This document shows positions 43,655-52,541 of a DNA stretch of 64,000 bases, piece by piece. The first letter of the stretch is position 1, and each line of letters starts with the position of its first letter. This DNA comes from JBCCMF01 sp038747545 (GTDB lineage Bacteria > Bacteroidota > Rhodothermia > Rhodothermales > JBCCMF01). Made by a program: the position numbers and the translations under genes. Location of the stretch: contig JBCDJT010000002.1 in NCBI GenBank assembly GCA_038747545.1, positions 1 to 64,000 of the forward strand. Reading direction: 5' to 3'. The notes beneath the pieces were generated by a model. That model did not search any database, was not told the DNA's origin, and was given only the letters and a program-made list of their open reading frames with translations.

Positions 43655-45553
43655 CTACGCCGATGGGCTCGGCTTGGCATCGAGCAGGTCGCGCAGGGTG
43701 GCGAAGAGGCGTTCGGGAGGGCACGGCTTGGGCAGGCATACCGCGGCGCCTGCCGCCAACACCTCGGCGGCGCGGTCGGTAGCTAAGCCACTGTTGGCCA
43801 GGATAGGCAGCTCGGCGTGCAGTGCCTGCGCATGCTTGATGACCGCCAGGCCATCGATGCCGGGCATCATCAGGTCCGTGAGCAGGATGTCGAAGTCGCT
43901 GCCATAGCGGTTGAGGAAGGCGATGGCCTCGTCGCCGCCTTGCGCAGCGGTAACCATGTAGCCCGCGTCCTCCAACAAGTCCTGCGTCACATCGAGCAAG
44001 GCATCCTCGTCGTCAACCAACAGAATGTGCTCGCCGTGGCCACGCAGATCCTGGCGGTCGGCGGCGAGCGGTTCAGGCCGGTGTGTTTCGCTCGCCATGG
44101 GCAGGTACACCGAGAACGTAGTGCCTTCGCCGACCTCGCTGGTGGCGTTGACGAAGCCTCCGTGGCTGCGCACGATGCTGTAGACGGTAGAGAGGCCGAG
44201 CCCGGTGCCTTTGCCCGTGGGTTTGGTGGTGAAGAACGGCTCAAACACCTTCGCCAGCACATCGGGGGGCATCCCGGTGCCCGTGTCGGTGATGGCGATG
44301 CAGACATAGGTCCCTGACTCGGCGTTGAGCAGCTCAAGCAGCTCATTTTCCTCGGTGAGCTCTACGTTGGAGCCCTCGATGTGCAACTCGCCGCCACTCG
44401 GCATGGCATCGCGCGCGTTCACGCACAGGTTGACGAGTACTTGCTGCAGCTGCGTCGCATCGCCAATGACCGCGTGTAAGTCAGGCGAGACGTCGGTCGT
44501 CACGGCCACCGTTCTCGGAAATGTTTGGTCCACGATGTGCATCACCTCATCGAGGATGCGGCCGGGGTGCAGGCGGTGGCGCTCGCCTTCTACGCCGCGG
44601 GCGAAGGCCAAGACCTGGCGCACCATGTCAGAGCCGCGCTGGGCACTCTTCTGGATCATCGAGAGGGTGCGGCTGGACTTCTCGTCGGTAGCGAGTCGTG
44701 TTTGCAGCACCTCCACCCCGAGCAGCACGGGCACCAGCAGGTTGCCGAGGTCGTGCGCGATGCCGCCCACCAGCGTGCCGATGCTCTCCATCCGCTGCGA
44801 CCGCAGGAACTGCAACTCCAGCTTCTTCCGCTCGGTGATGTCGGTTTTGATCATCAGCACCGAGCGTGGTTCGCCAAAGGAATCGCGCACGAGCGTCCAG
44901 CGGCTGTCGAGCACAATATCGGCGCCAGACTTGGTGGTGGGCAGCCACTCGCCCGACCACGCACCACGCATGAGCACCTGCTTCCACGCATCGCTGTCCC
45001 GCAGGTCACCTTCGGCCAGGTGATCTGTGGTCACCTCATCGGCGTGCCAGCCCAGGACGTCTTCGGCGCTCTTGTTCCAGTACGTGACCTGCCCCTTGAG
45101 GTCGAGCGCCATAATGACGTCGCGCGCCTTGTCGATCAGCTCGGCCTGCTCGCGGATGCGCTCGTCGGCACGGTGGCGCTCCAAGGCGTAGCGGATGGAG
45201 CGCTCCAGCAGCTGGGCGTCGATGTGGTTCTTCGAGAGGTAGTCCGCCGCCCCGGCCATCATGGCCTGGAGGTCGGTGTCGAGGTCGCCCTGGCCCGTCA
45301 GCAGGATGAGCGGCGTGGCCGCCCCGCGCGCACGAGCGTCTTCGATGAGCTGTAGCCCCGTACGCGGCCCCAGCCGGTAGTCAACGAGGGCTACGTCGTA
45401 CGGGTGGCTGAGCACCGCGTCGAGTCCGGCTTCGTACGTCTTGTGCCAGTCGAGCTCAAAGGCTTGGCGGCCCTTCTGGAGCAGGCGACGCGTGATGATG
45501 TAGTCGTCGGGGTCGTCTTCGATGAGCAGAAGGCGAACAGGGGTGTCCAGCAT
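43655..45553 (-). CDS. Hybrid histidine kinase: REC-PAS-HisKA-HATPase-REC
   Basis: A 632-residue soluble kinase with no membrane segment. Domains in order: receiver (about 1-125, LLLIEDDPDDYIIT, phospho-Asp in VALVDYRLGP), PAS (about 140-255, RDVIMALDLKGQVTYWN), HisKA with GGIAHDLGNLL (phospho-His about 265), HATPase with NLCVNARDAM and GTGLGLSTVYSI, and a C-terminal receiver (LLVDDEDALLDVT, FDILLTDLMMPG). ATG 45553 is preferred to an earlier TTG. It ends a three-gene signalling set with the response regulator at 45649 and kinase at 46089. Confidence 0.93.
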   Translation of the reverse strand: MLDTPVRLLLIEDDPDDYIITRRLLQKGRQAFELDWHKTYEAGLDAVLSHPYDVALVDYRLGPRTGLQLIEDARARGAATPLILLTGQGDLDTDLQAMMAGAADYLSKNHIDAQLLERSIRYALERHRADERIREQAELIDKARDVIMALDLKGQVTYWNKSAEDVLGWHADEVTTDHLAEGDLRDSDAWKQVLMRGAWSGEWLPTTKSGADIVLDSRWTLVRDSFGEPRSVLMIKTDITERKKLELQFLRSQRMESIGTLVGGIAHDLGNLLVPVLLGVEVLQTRLATDEKSSRTLSMIQKSAQRGSDMVRQVLAFARGVEGERHRLHPGRILDEVMHIVDQTFPRTVAVTTDVSPDLHAVIGDATQLQQVLVNLCVNARDAMPSGGELHIEGSNVELTEENELLELLNAESGTYVCIAITDTGTGMPPDVLAKVFEPFFTTKPTGKGTGLGLSTVYSIVRSHGGFVNATSEVGEGTTFSVYLPMASETHRPEPLAADRQDLRGHGEHILLVDDEDALLDVTQDLLEDAGYMVTAAQGGDEAIAFLNRYGSDFDILLTDLMMPGIDGLAVIKHAQALHAELPILANSGLATDRAAEVLAAGAAVCLPKPCPPERLFATLRDLLDAKPSPSA

Positions 45554-45648
45554 ACGTGTACCAGTGGGCAGAGACAAGGTATCCCCTGCACGCGCACGCG
45601 CCCGAAGGGTTCACCGCGCCAGGAGCCACCAAGCCGTCGTGTTGCCCC

Positions 45649-46092
45649 CTACTCGGGCAGCCGCACAATCTCAAACCAGAAGTCGCCGATGACCTGGATG
45701 GCCTTGGTGAGCCCGTTGAACGACACGGGTTTCGTGACGAAGGCGTTCACGCCAAGGTCGTAGGTCTGCAGGATGTCCTGCTCGGCTTCGGAGGTGGTGA
45801 GGACGATCACCGGGATGCGACGTAGCTCGGGGTCTTGCTTGATCTCGCTCAGCGCCTCGCGACCGTCTTTACGCGGCATGTTGAGGTCCAGCAGGATCAC
45901 GCCCGGCCGCGGTGCGGTGGCGGGATCGGTGTACTTGCCGCGGCGGTAGAGGTAATCCATCAGCTCCTCGCCATCTTCGACTACATTGATGGTGTTGGCG
46001 AGGCGGCTGTTTTTCAGGGCACGGATGGTAAGGAGCTGATCATCCGGATCATCTTCCGCAAGGAGGATCTTCACAGGGTCGCGGTTGCTCAT
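45649..46092 (-). CDS. Single-domain response regulator, Rcp1 type
   Basis: A 147-residue receiver without output domain. It has ILLAEDDPDDQLL, the phospho-Asp region GVILLDLNMPRKDG, the TTSEAEQD loop and FVTKPVSFNGL with conserved Lys. The GEELMDYLYRRGKYTDP insertion marks the Rcp1/bacteriophytochrome-partner group. Its start overlaps the kinase stop (ATGA, 46089-46092), so it probably takes phosphate from that kinase. Confidence 0.94.
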   Translation of the reverse strand: MSNRDPVKILLAEDDPDDQLLTIRALKNSRLANTINVVEDGEELMDYLYRRGKYTDPATAPRPGVILLDLNMPRKDGREALSEIKQDPELRRIPVIVLTTSEAEQDILQTYDLGVNAFVTKPVSFNGLTKAIQVIGDFWFEIVRLPE

Positions 46093-47606
46093 GGTGGATT
46101 GGTTTGAATCTCCTGCACAATAGGGAGCGCTATGATGAATGTGGCTCCTTCTCCCGGTACGCCTTCGGCGCGGATCGTCCCGTGGTGGCGCGACACAATC
46201 CTGCGGCAAATGGCCAGACCCATGCCCGTCCCGGGGTAGCTGTTGCGGCCATGCAAACGGCGGAAGGGCGAGAAGATGCGGTCGGCATACTTCGGCGCAA
46301 AGCCGATGCCGTAGTCCCGCACGCTGACCTCAACCATATCCGCTGTCGCTTGCGAAGCCGCTGCAAGGCCTACCTCTACGCGAGGGGCTTGATCAGGCGG
46401 GCTGAATTTAAGCGCGTTGCTGACGAGGTTTTGTAACAATTGGTGCATTTGCGAAGGGTCGGCTTCGACGGTGGGAAGCCGCCTGACGTACACCTCTGCC
46501 TCGGTCTCTTGGATGCGGTACTCGAGGTCGGAGAGTACGTCCACCATGACCTTGTTGAGGTCTACGGGTTCGAACGCCCGGCCGTGTGTAGCCACGCGGC
46601 TGAATGCCAGCAAGTCCGACAGCAGGCGCGACATACGGGTGGCCGCCTCGCCCACGCGCTCTAGGTAATACGGCCCTTCGCCGCTGAGCTGGTCGCCGTG
46701 GTCTTCGGCAATCAGGTCGGTGAACGCCCGGATCTTGCGGAGCGGCTCCTGCAAGTCGTGCGAAGCCACGTACGCGAAGTCCTGCAGCTCCTGGTTCCGC
46801 TGCTCCAAGACGTGCGTGTAGCGCATGCGCTCCCGCTCTACCTGCTTGCGGTCGGTGATGTCTACCGCGCTGAAGCACACGCCGATGACCGCGTGATCTT
46901 GGTCGTAGACGGGCGACTTGCTGAGTTCATACCACACCTCGTCTTTGCCCAGGCGGTACCGGCGCTCATGTACGGTGGTGCCACCGTCCACGGCACGCTC
47001 GAAGTCTGCGCGGAACGAGGTAGCGTCGGCATCGGGCATCACATCGTAGAACGAGCCCCCTACCTGAGGGGCGCGCCCGAACATGGCCTGCGTGTGCGTC
47101 TGCGCCACCGAGTTGACAGCCTGCACGTTGCCGTTGAGGTCGAGCAGGACGAACGACTGAATGCTGTTGTTGAACAGGGCCCGCAGGTTGGCCTCGGAGG
47201 TGCGCAGGGCTTCTTCGCTGCGCTTCTGCGCGGTCTTGTCCTCCGCAAACATGATGAGCCCGCCGATCTGGCCGTCGGCGCCGTACCACGGCCGCATCTC
47301 CCATCCGATCCAGTACGTCTCGCCGCCTGAGCGAGCGATGGGGTCGCCTTCGCTGTGCAGCAGCTCGCCTTCCAGCACGTGCTCAAAGGTGCTCGCCCAA
47401 AAGCCGCTGGCGTCGTCGAAATAGTCGGCGTGCGCCTCGCCTTTCAGGGAGAGCAGGTGCAAGTCGAAGTCACTGGCCCATCGGCTGCTGGCCATGATGT
47501 AGCGCAGGGACGTGTCCATCATCGCTACGGCGGCAGGCATGTGCTGCACGAACAGCTGTAGGGAGTTCACCTGACTGAACATCGACGGTGCCGTGGCGCC
47601 GCTCAT
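46089..47606 (-). CDS. PAS-domain histidine kinase, phytochrome-type HisKA
   Basis: A 505-residue cytoplasmic kinase. Two PAS domains (about 15-130 and 137-255, the second ending VDITDRKQVERE) come before HisKA with FAYVASHDLQEPLRKI (phospho-His about 285). The HATPase domain has LLQNLVSNALKFS, DYGIGFAPKYADRIF and GTGMGLAICRRIV. There is no chromophore-binding GAF/PHY part, so the PAS domains sense something else, perhaps redox or a ligand. The response regulator follows with a 4-nt overlap. Confidence 0.93.
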   Translation of the reverse strand: MSGATAPSMFSQVNSLQLFVQHMPAAVAMMDTSLRYIMASSRWASDFDLHLLSLKGEAHADYFDDASGFWASTFEHVLEGELLHSEGDPIARSGGETYWIGWEMRPWYGADGQIGGLIMFAEDKTAQKRSEEALRTSEANLRALFNNSIQSFVLLDLNGNVQAVNSVAQTHTQAMFGRAPQVGGSFYDVMPDADATSFRADFERAVDGGTTVHERRYRLGKDEVWYELSKSPVYDQDHAVIGVCFSAVDITDRKQVERERMRYTHVLEQRNQELQDFAYVASHDLQEPLRKIRAFTDLIAEDHGDQLSGEGPYYLERVGEAATRMSRLLSDLLAFSRVATHGRAFEPVDLNKVMVDVLSDLEYRIQETEAEVYVRRLPTVEADPSQMHQLLQNLVSNALKFSPPDQAPRVEVGLAAASQATADMVEVSVRDYGIGFAPKYADRIFSPFRRLHGRNSYPGTGMGLAICRRIVSRHHGTIRAEGVPGEGATFIIALPIVQEIQTNPP

Positions 47607-47742
47607 GGACGGCTGTGATATGGGAACGGACGTGGCCAGGGCGCAAACCTGTAGAAACGGTAGGGATAGACGTAACTTCCACGCCTACGCGCTGCACGGG
47701 CTCCTGGGGGATGGTGAGGCTGGGGTAACGTACCCGTAGCCG

Positions 47743-48927
47743 CTATGCAACATCGGCCGCAAACCGAGCCTGGATCTGCTCCAGGTGGTCGCCGCCGTAG
47801 CGCTCCATGAACGCCTGGGCGATCGTATAGGCCACTACCGCCTCGGCCACCGTCGATGCGGCGGGCACGCTCGTCACGTCGCTGCGCTCATAGCGGGTAG
47901 GCTGGGCCTCGCCGCTGGCAAGGTCTACCGTGCCGAGGGGCTTGATGAGCGTGGGGATGGGCTTCATGTAGCCGCGCACGACGATGGGCATGCCGTTGGA
48001 GATACCGCCTTCGATGCCGCCGGCGTGGTTGCTGGTGCGGCGGTAGCCGCTGTCGCCCTGGGTGATGGGGTCGTGGACCTGCGAGCCCGGACGGTACGCG
48101 CCCAGCATGCCATCGCCAATCTCCACGGCTTTCTGGGCTTGTATAGAGAGGATCGCCTGGGCCAGCCGCCCATCAAGCCTGCGGTCCCACTGCACGTAGG
48201 AGCCGAGCCCCACGGGCACGCCCGTGACGACGACTTCGTAGATGCCGCCGAGCGAGTCGCCTTCCTTCTTCTTGCCCTTGATGTAGTCGATGCACTGGGC
48301 GCTGAGCTCGGGGTCGAGCATGCGCACCTGGCTGGCGTCCGCAGGGGCGTTGAGGCCTTCGGCGCCATCGGCGGTGAGCGCGGCTACACGCTCGTACCAC
48401 GCGTCGGGGTGCTCGTAGCCTACGCCGCCAATGCGGACGACGTGGCTTCCGATCTCGATGCCGAACTGCTTGAGGAACTGCCGCGCCAGGGAGCAGCACG
48501 CCACGCGCATCGCCGTCTCGCGCGCGCTGGAGCGGTCGATGACCGGGCGGATGTCGTTCAGGCCGTACTTCTGCACGCCCACGAGGTCGGCGTGGCCAGG
48601 GCGGGGCAGTGTGATGGGCTCGATGCCCTCGCCGTCGCCTTCAACGGCCATGACCTCGGGCCAGCCCGACTTGTCCTTGAGGTAGGCCGCGTTGTCCAGC
48701 CGAAGCGCGACGGGGCTGCCCATCGTCTTGCCAAACCGGATGCCGCTGTAGATATGCACCTTGTCGCGCTCGATCTTTGCGCGCCCGCCTCGTCCGAAGC
48801 CCAGCCAGCGCCGGGCCAGGTGCGTGTTGATGTCTGCGGCGCCTACAGGCACACCCGCAGGCAACCCTTCCACAATGCCAATCAGCGCCTCGCCGTGCGA
48901 CTCGCCTGCCGTAAAGTACCGGATCAT
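47743..48927 (-). CDS. aroC: Chorismate synthase
   Basis: A 394-residue enzyme that makes chorismate from EPSP, the last common step of aromatic amino-acid synthesis, using reduced FMN. Marks are MIRYFTAGESHG at the N-terminus, the GRGGRAKIERD segment, DRSSARETAMRVA, and SNHAGGIEGGISNG. The length fits the family. It stands alone, with 136 nt before the kinase gene and about 130 nt before the DUF4249 gene on the other side. Confidence 0.96.
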   Translation of the reverse strand: MIRYFTAGESHGEALIGIVEGLPAGVPVGAADINTHLARRWLGFGRGGRAKIERDKVHIYSGIRFGKTMGSPVALRLDNAAYLKDKSGWPEVMAVEGDGEGIEPITLPRPGHADLVGVQKYGLNDIRPVIDRSSARETAMRVACCSLARQFLKQFGIEIGSHVVRIGGVGYEHPDAWYERVAALTADGAEGLNAPADASQVRMLDPELSAQCIDYIKGKKKEGDSLGGIYEVVVTGVPVGLGSYVQWDRRLDGRLAQAILSIQAQKAVEIGDGMLGAYRPGSQVHDPITQGDSGYRRTSNHAGGIEGGISNGMPIVVRGYMKPIPTLIKPLGTVDLASGEAQPTRYERSDVTSVPAASTVAEAVVAYTIAQAFMERYGGDHLEQIQARFAADVA

Positions 48928-49054
48928 GTAATTCTGTTGAGTCCGTGTCCTGAGTGGGAGAGGAGGGGCCGGAATCTACACCACAGACGCCTCAGAAGGC
49001 GCACGAGCGGCGCGGAAGTACGCTTTGTCATTCCTTCTTCACTCGTTCGCTACG

Positions 49055-49960
49055 TCAGTGCGGCGCGCGCGTCTGCTGGTTGACGTAGCCCGCCCGCTGC
49101 AGCAATTCCAGCGGCGGCACCCAGCGCACCGTGTCTACGTACGCCGCGCCCACAAAGCCAAAGCCGTTCTCGACGTTGGAAAACAAGCCGGGCTCCACCA
49201 GCACCTCGGCATCGAACCGCCCGATAGGCGACACCCAGGCGGCGTCGCCTACGTGGATGCGCGCTTCGATGGCATTGAGCACCAGCAGGGCAAAGCGCTC
49301 GTCGAAGGCGTCGTACGCCTCCCGCACGGCTTCTACATCTGCCGTGAGGTCCACGTTGATCTCCCATCCGCCGTTCACAGGCTGGGCCCGCCCCTCGTAG
49401 GGTACAATCACGTTGAGCGCGCGTGTGGTGGTGGTCCCTGCCCCCGCCACCGACTCTACCTGGTACTCTACGTCGATGCGGGGCATCGTGGGCGGCTCGC
49501 CGTCGACGCGGACGGGCAGCAAGATCGGGCGTACCTGCCCTCGGTTGGGTTCGGCGACCCGCACCGTCACGGGCGGCGGCACCGTCACCGGCGCGGTCGT
49601 GCTCGTGGCGCTGTCAGACCGCTGGGCCTCGAACGTGAACGTCTCGCCGTGATGCACCGGGAAGGCCGACCAGAACACATGCCGCCGGTCGCCATCGGCC
49701 AGTGTCACCAGCGAGTCCTTCCACACGCGCACCTCGCCCGTCGTTTGGTTGCGCGAGGTGAAGGTGGCATCGAGGTCTACGTCGCCAATCAGCTGGAGCT
49801 GGTTCTCGATGGAAAAGAGCCGTACGGCCTGCGTGTCCACCTCGGGGTTCACCAGCCCCCACATCGTAAAGGGCCGCTCGGTGCCTTCGATAGGGTCAAC
49901 CGATGTGTCGCAGCCGAGCAGCGCGCTCCAAAGCATGAGGATGACGAGGCCGCGCTTCAT
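49055..49960 (-). CDS. DUF4249-like lipoprotein, partner of the TonB receptor
   Basis: A 301-residue lipoprotein (lipobox LLGC, Cys17) starting SVDPIEGTERPFTMWGLVNPEVDTQ, followed by repeated beta-strands. In Bacteroidota, DUF4249 lipoproteins are encoded beside a TonB receptor as its surface partner. Here the gene overlaps the receptor's stop by 4 nt (49957-49960). The match is to the family layout more than to a strong motif. It probably helps capture the ligand of that receptor. Confidence 0.78.
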   Translation of the reverse strand: MKRGLVILMLWSALLGCDTSVDPIEGTERPFTMWGLVNPEVDTQAVRLFSIENQLQLIGDVDLDATFTSRNQTTGEVRVWKDSLVTLADGDRRHVFWSAFPVHHGETFTFEAQRSDSATSTTAPVTVPPPVTVRVAEPNRGQVRPILLPVRVDGEPPTMPRIDVEYQVESVAGAGTTTTRALNVIVPYEGRAQPVNGGWEINVDLTADVEAVREAYDAFDERFALLVLNAIEARIHVGDAAWVSPIGRFDAEVLVEPGLFSNVENGFGFVGAAYVDTVRWVPPLELLQRAGYVNQQTRAPH

Positions 49961-52206
49961 TTGACGTCCACCTTGAGGCCAAAGGTGGGCAGAAACGGCA
50001 GCTGGTCGGTGCGGCTGAGGGTGAAGAGGTCCAGGCTGAGCAGGTTGCTGCGGTTGTACACGTTGATGATGCCCGCCTGCGCCGTGAGCGAGAGGGCGGG
50101 GAGGTCAAACGTACGCTCTGCCGACACGTCCAGGCGGTGATACGCGGGGAGGACGCCGTCGTACGGGCGGGTGTAGATGACACGCTGCTCATCGCCGGCG
50201 CTGAAGAGGTCGCTCACGCCCTGCATCAGCACAAAGCCGTCGAAGCCGACGATGCGGCTGTACGGCAGGCCGGAGCCGTAATTCCAGCGGATGCTCAGGT
50301 CCACACCGCCCAGCTGCGTGCCGAGCAGCGCATTGACTTGGTGGCGCCTGTCGTGCGGCGGTCGGAAGGAGAGCGTTTCGGTGCCGTACCAGAGGAGCAG
50401 GTTTTCCTGCTGGGCTTCGTACCGCACCGACGACAGCCCGTAGTTGACGTAGGCGTACAGGTTGCGGCCCGTCCACTCGGCGCGCAGGTCAAGGCCGCTG
50501 GAGCGTCCCGAAGCGGGTTGCAGCTTGGTGCTGAAGCGCGGAAACGCCGTCCACTCGCTGATGTACAGCCCGCTCAGCCACTTGTGGTAGATCTCGGCCG
50601 AGAGTTCAATGTTGGCGCGTGGCCTCACGTTATACCCTGCCAGCACATGCGTGGCGCGTGGCCACTCATCCGGCGGTGGGTTGCGCCAAGCGGTGAAGAT
50701 GCTGGTGGCATCGCGGCGGTCGTGCAGGCCGATCACTTCCTGGTGGTGCAGCCCGAAAGCCGTGCTGAAGGCGTGCGGGCCTGTCTCATACACGGCGCGG
50801 AAGCGAGGTTCGAAGAAGGCGTGCATGCCCGTGGTGCTGGGGAAGAAGTGGAGCACCACGCCCGGTCGTACCAACAGCCCCTTGGCCACGTAGATGTCGG
50901 GCTCGGCATAGAAGCCCGCCTTCGTGCGGCGGTTGAAGTCGAAGCTCAGGTTTTGGTACAGCCCGGAGAGCTGTGCGCCGAACTCGGACGTGCGCCAGAA
51001 CAGCCCATAGTTCATGTCCACGCCGCCCAAAAAGTACGTCATGTTGACGCCGTAGCTGAAGCCCGTGAAGTCGACGGTGCGCACGGGGTCGCCCTCCGGC
51101 CCCACGGTAGAGTTGAGCCGTGAGATAGAGACCTGGATCTCCGTAAAAAACGGACGGTCCTTCGCTAGAAACAGGTAGCGCAGGCCATACGAGCCGTTGC
51201 GCCACCGCACCTCGTCCAGGTCGCGGCCCGGTGCGGGCTCACCGATGGCGCCGCGGTCGTAGGTGTAGATGCCGCTGAGCGAGATCTGGTGGTTCTGGTT
51301 GAGCACCGTGTGCAGCTTCACGAAGGCATCGCCAAACTTGAAGGGCAGCGGACGGTCGATGTAGCGCGAGGCGCCTTGGTCCAGCACCGAGTGCCGCACG
51401 GAGGCGAGCAGCGAGACCTGGTCTTTGGCGATCGGCCCCTCCACCTGGGCGGCGCTGAGGAACGGGCCCACCGAGGCCGTGCCATCCCAGCGGCGCTTGT
51501 TGCCGTTGCGGCTGTACACGTCGATGACTGACGCGATGCGGCCAGAGTAGCGGCTGCCGAAGCCGCCCGCATACACGTCGGCCCGGCTGATGATGTCGGT
51601 GGGGAAGGCTGAGAAGAAGCCGAGCACGTGGAACGGCTGCAAGAGCGTCATGCCATCGAGCCGCACCAGGTTGTGCGACGGCTCGCCGCCCCGGATGAAG
51701 AGCTGCCCGCCCTGGTCGCCGATGGTGACAATGCCGGGTAAGGTGGTGAGGTACGTGGCCAAGTCGCCCGACACATCGGGTGTGGGCACACGCTCAATGT
51801 TCTCCGGCGTGATGGTCTGGGCGCCCGCGATGAGGCGGGCCGCGCTGCCTTCAGCTTCGGCTTCCACCATCACCTCTTGCAACTCGGTCTCTTGCGGAGC
51901 CAGCACGATGTTGAAGGTGCGCACCTCGCCTGCAGTCAACGCTAGCGTGTCCACCTGGGCCTCGTACCCAATGAACGACGCTCGCACGATGTAGCGGCCC
52001 GGCGTGAGGCGAGCGATGGCATAGATCCCGTTGCCATCGGTCACCGTCCCGCTCACGTCGCCCTCAGCGCTTGTGGCGACGACGTTGACGCCCTGGAGGG
52101 CTTCGCCATCGTCGGCGCCCGTGATGAACCCGCGTACCGTAGCGGTCTGCGCATGGGCTGCTCCGCTGGCCAAGGCGAGCACCAGGAGGAGAAGACAGCG
52201 GCGCAT
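49957..52206 (-). CDS. TonB-dependent receptor with DUF4249 partner
   Basis: A 749-residue outer-membrane receptor. It has a signal peptide (ending AHAQ), a carboxypeptidase-regulatory-like domain (about 22-105, ALQGVNVVATSAEGDV), a plug (about 120-240, GQLFIRGGEPSHNLVRLDGM) and a barrel (to the end). ATG 52206 begins the signal peptide; the upstream frame is not part of it. Coupled by overlap to the DUF4249-like lipoprotein. The ligand is unknown and no metal motif like that of the copper receptor is seen. Confidence 0.91.
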   Translation of the reverse strand: MRRCLLLLVLALASGAAHAQTATVRGFITGADDGEALQGVNVVATSAEGDVSGTVTDGNGIYAIARLTPGRYIVRASFIGYEAQVDTLALTAGEVRTFNIVLAPQETELQEVMVEAEAEGSAARLIAGAQTITPENIERVPTPDVSGDLATYLTTLPGIVTIGDQGGQLFIRGGEPSHNLVRLDGMTLLQPFHVLGFFSAFPTDIISRADVYAGGFGSRYSGRIASVIDVYSRNGNKRRWDGTASVGPFLSAAQVEGPIAKDQVSLLASVRHSVLDQGASRYIDRPLPFKFGDAFVKLHTVLNQNHQISLSGIYTYDRGAIGEPAPGRDLDEVRWRNGSYGLRYLFLAKDRPFFTEIQVSISRLNSTVGPEGDPVRTVDFTGFSYGVNMTYFLGGVDMNYGLFWRTSEFGAQLSGLYQNLSFDFNRRTKAGFYAEPDIYVAKGLLVRPGVVLHFFPSTTGMHAFFEPRFRAVYETGPHAFSTAFGLHHQEVIGLHDRRDATSIFTAWRNPPPDEWPRATHVLAGYNVRPRANIELSAEIYHKWLSGLYISEWTAFPRFSTKLQPASGRSSGLDLRAEWTGRNLYAYVNYGLSSVRYEAQQENLLLWYGTETLSFRPPHDRRHQVNALLGTQLGGVDLSIRWNYGSGLPYSRIVGFDGFVLMQGVSDLFSAGDEQRVIYTRPYDGVLPAYHRLDVSAERTFDLPALSLTAQAGIINVYNRSNLLSLDLFTLSRTDQLPFLPTFGLKVDVK

Positions 52207-52541
52207 AAAGCGGGACCGTATGGACGAGCGAGGGTAGCGCAAATATAGCCGAACAGGCACCCACAGCGCTTCACGGCGTGATATTCGTACCGCACTTGTG
52301 GCAATTCGCAGCGGAGCAGAGTCCAGCCACATCCGCTTCCGAATGGGCAGGTTAGTCCCGGTCGTGCGGCGATTTGGAGCTATCCGTTCTGGTCAAATCG
52401 GCAGACTAACGGCAACTGTGAGGAGTGCAGCGTACCTGTTCGAACAACGGGATCAATTCCCCCGTGGCAAGGCCTAAGAATTTGTAATCGCTGGCTTTTG
52501 GTCGTAGCGTTGGGCCTGGAAAGTGCCCTTGGAGCGAAGTT
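52207..52541. other. Divergent intergenic region
   Basis: 335 nt between the minus-strand TonB receptor and the plus-strand histidine kinase. It should hold promoters for both. I saw no clear promoter pair, repeat or RNA gene in it. Confidence 0.35.

Noticed and set aside
47722..47735. GGGTAACGTACCC dyad near the end of aroC
   Set aside because: Its arms are in the opposite order to the boxes at 57771 and 59814 and its spacing differs, so I treat it as chance.
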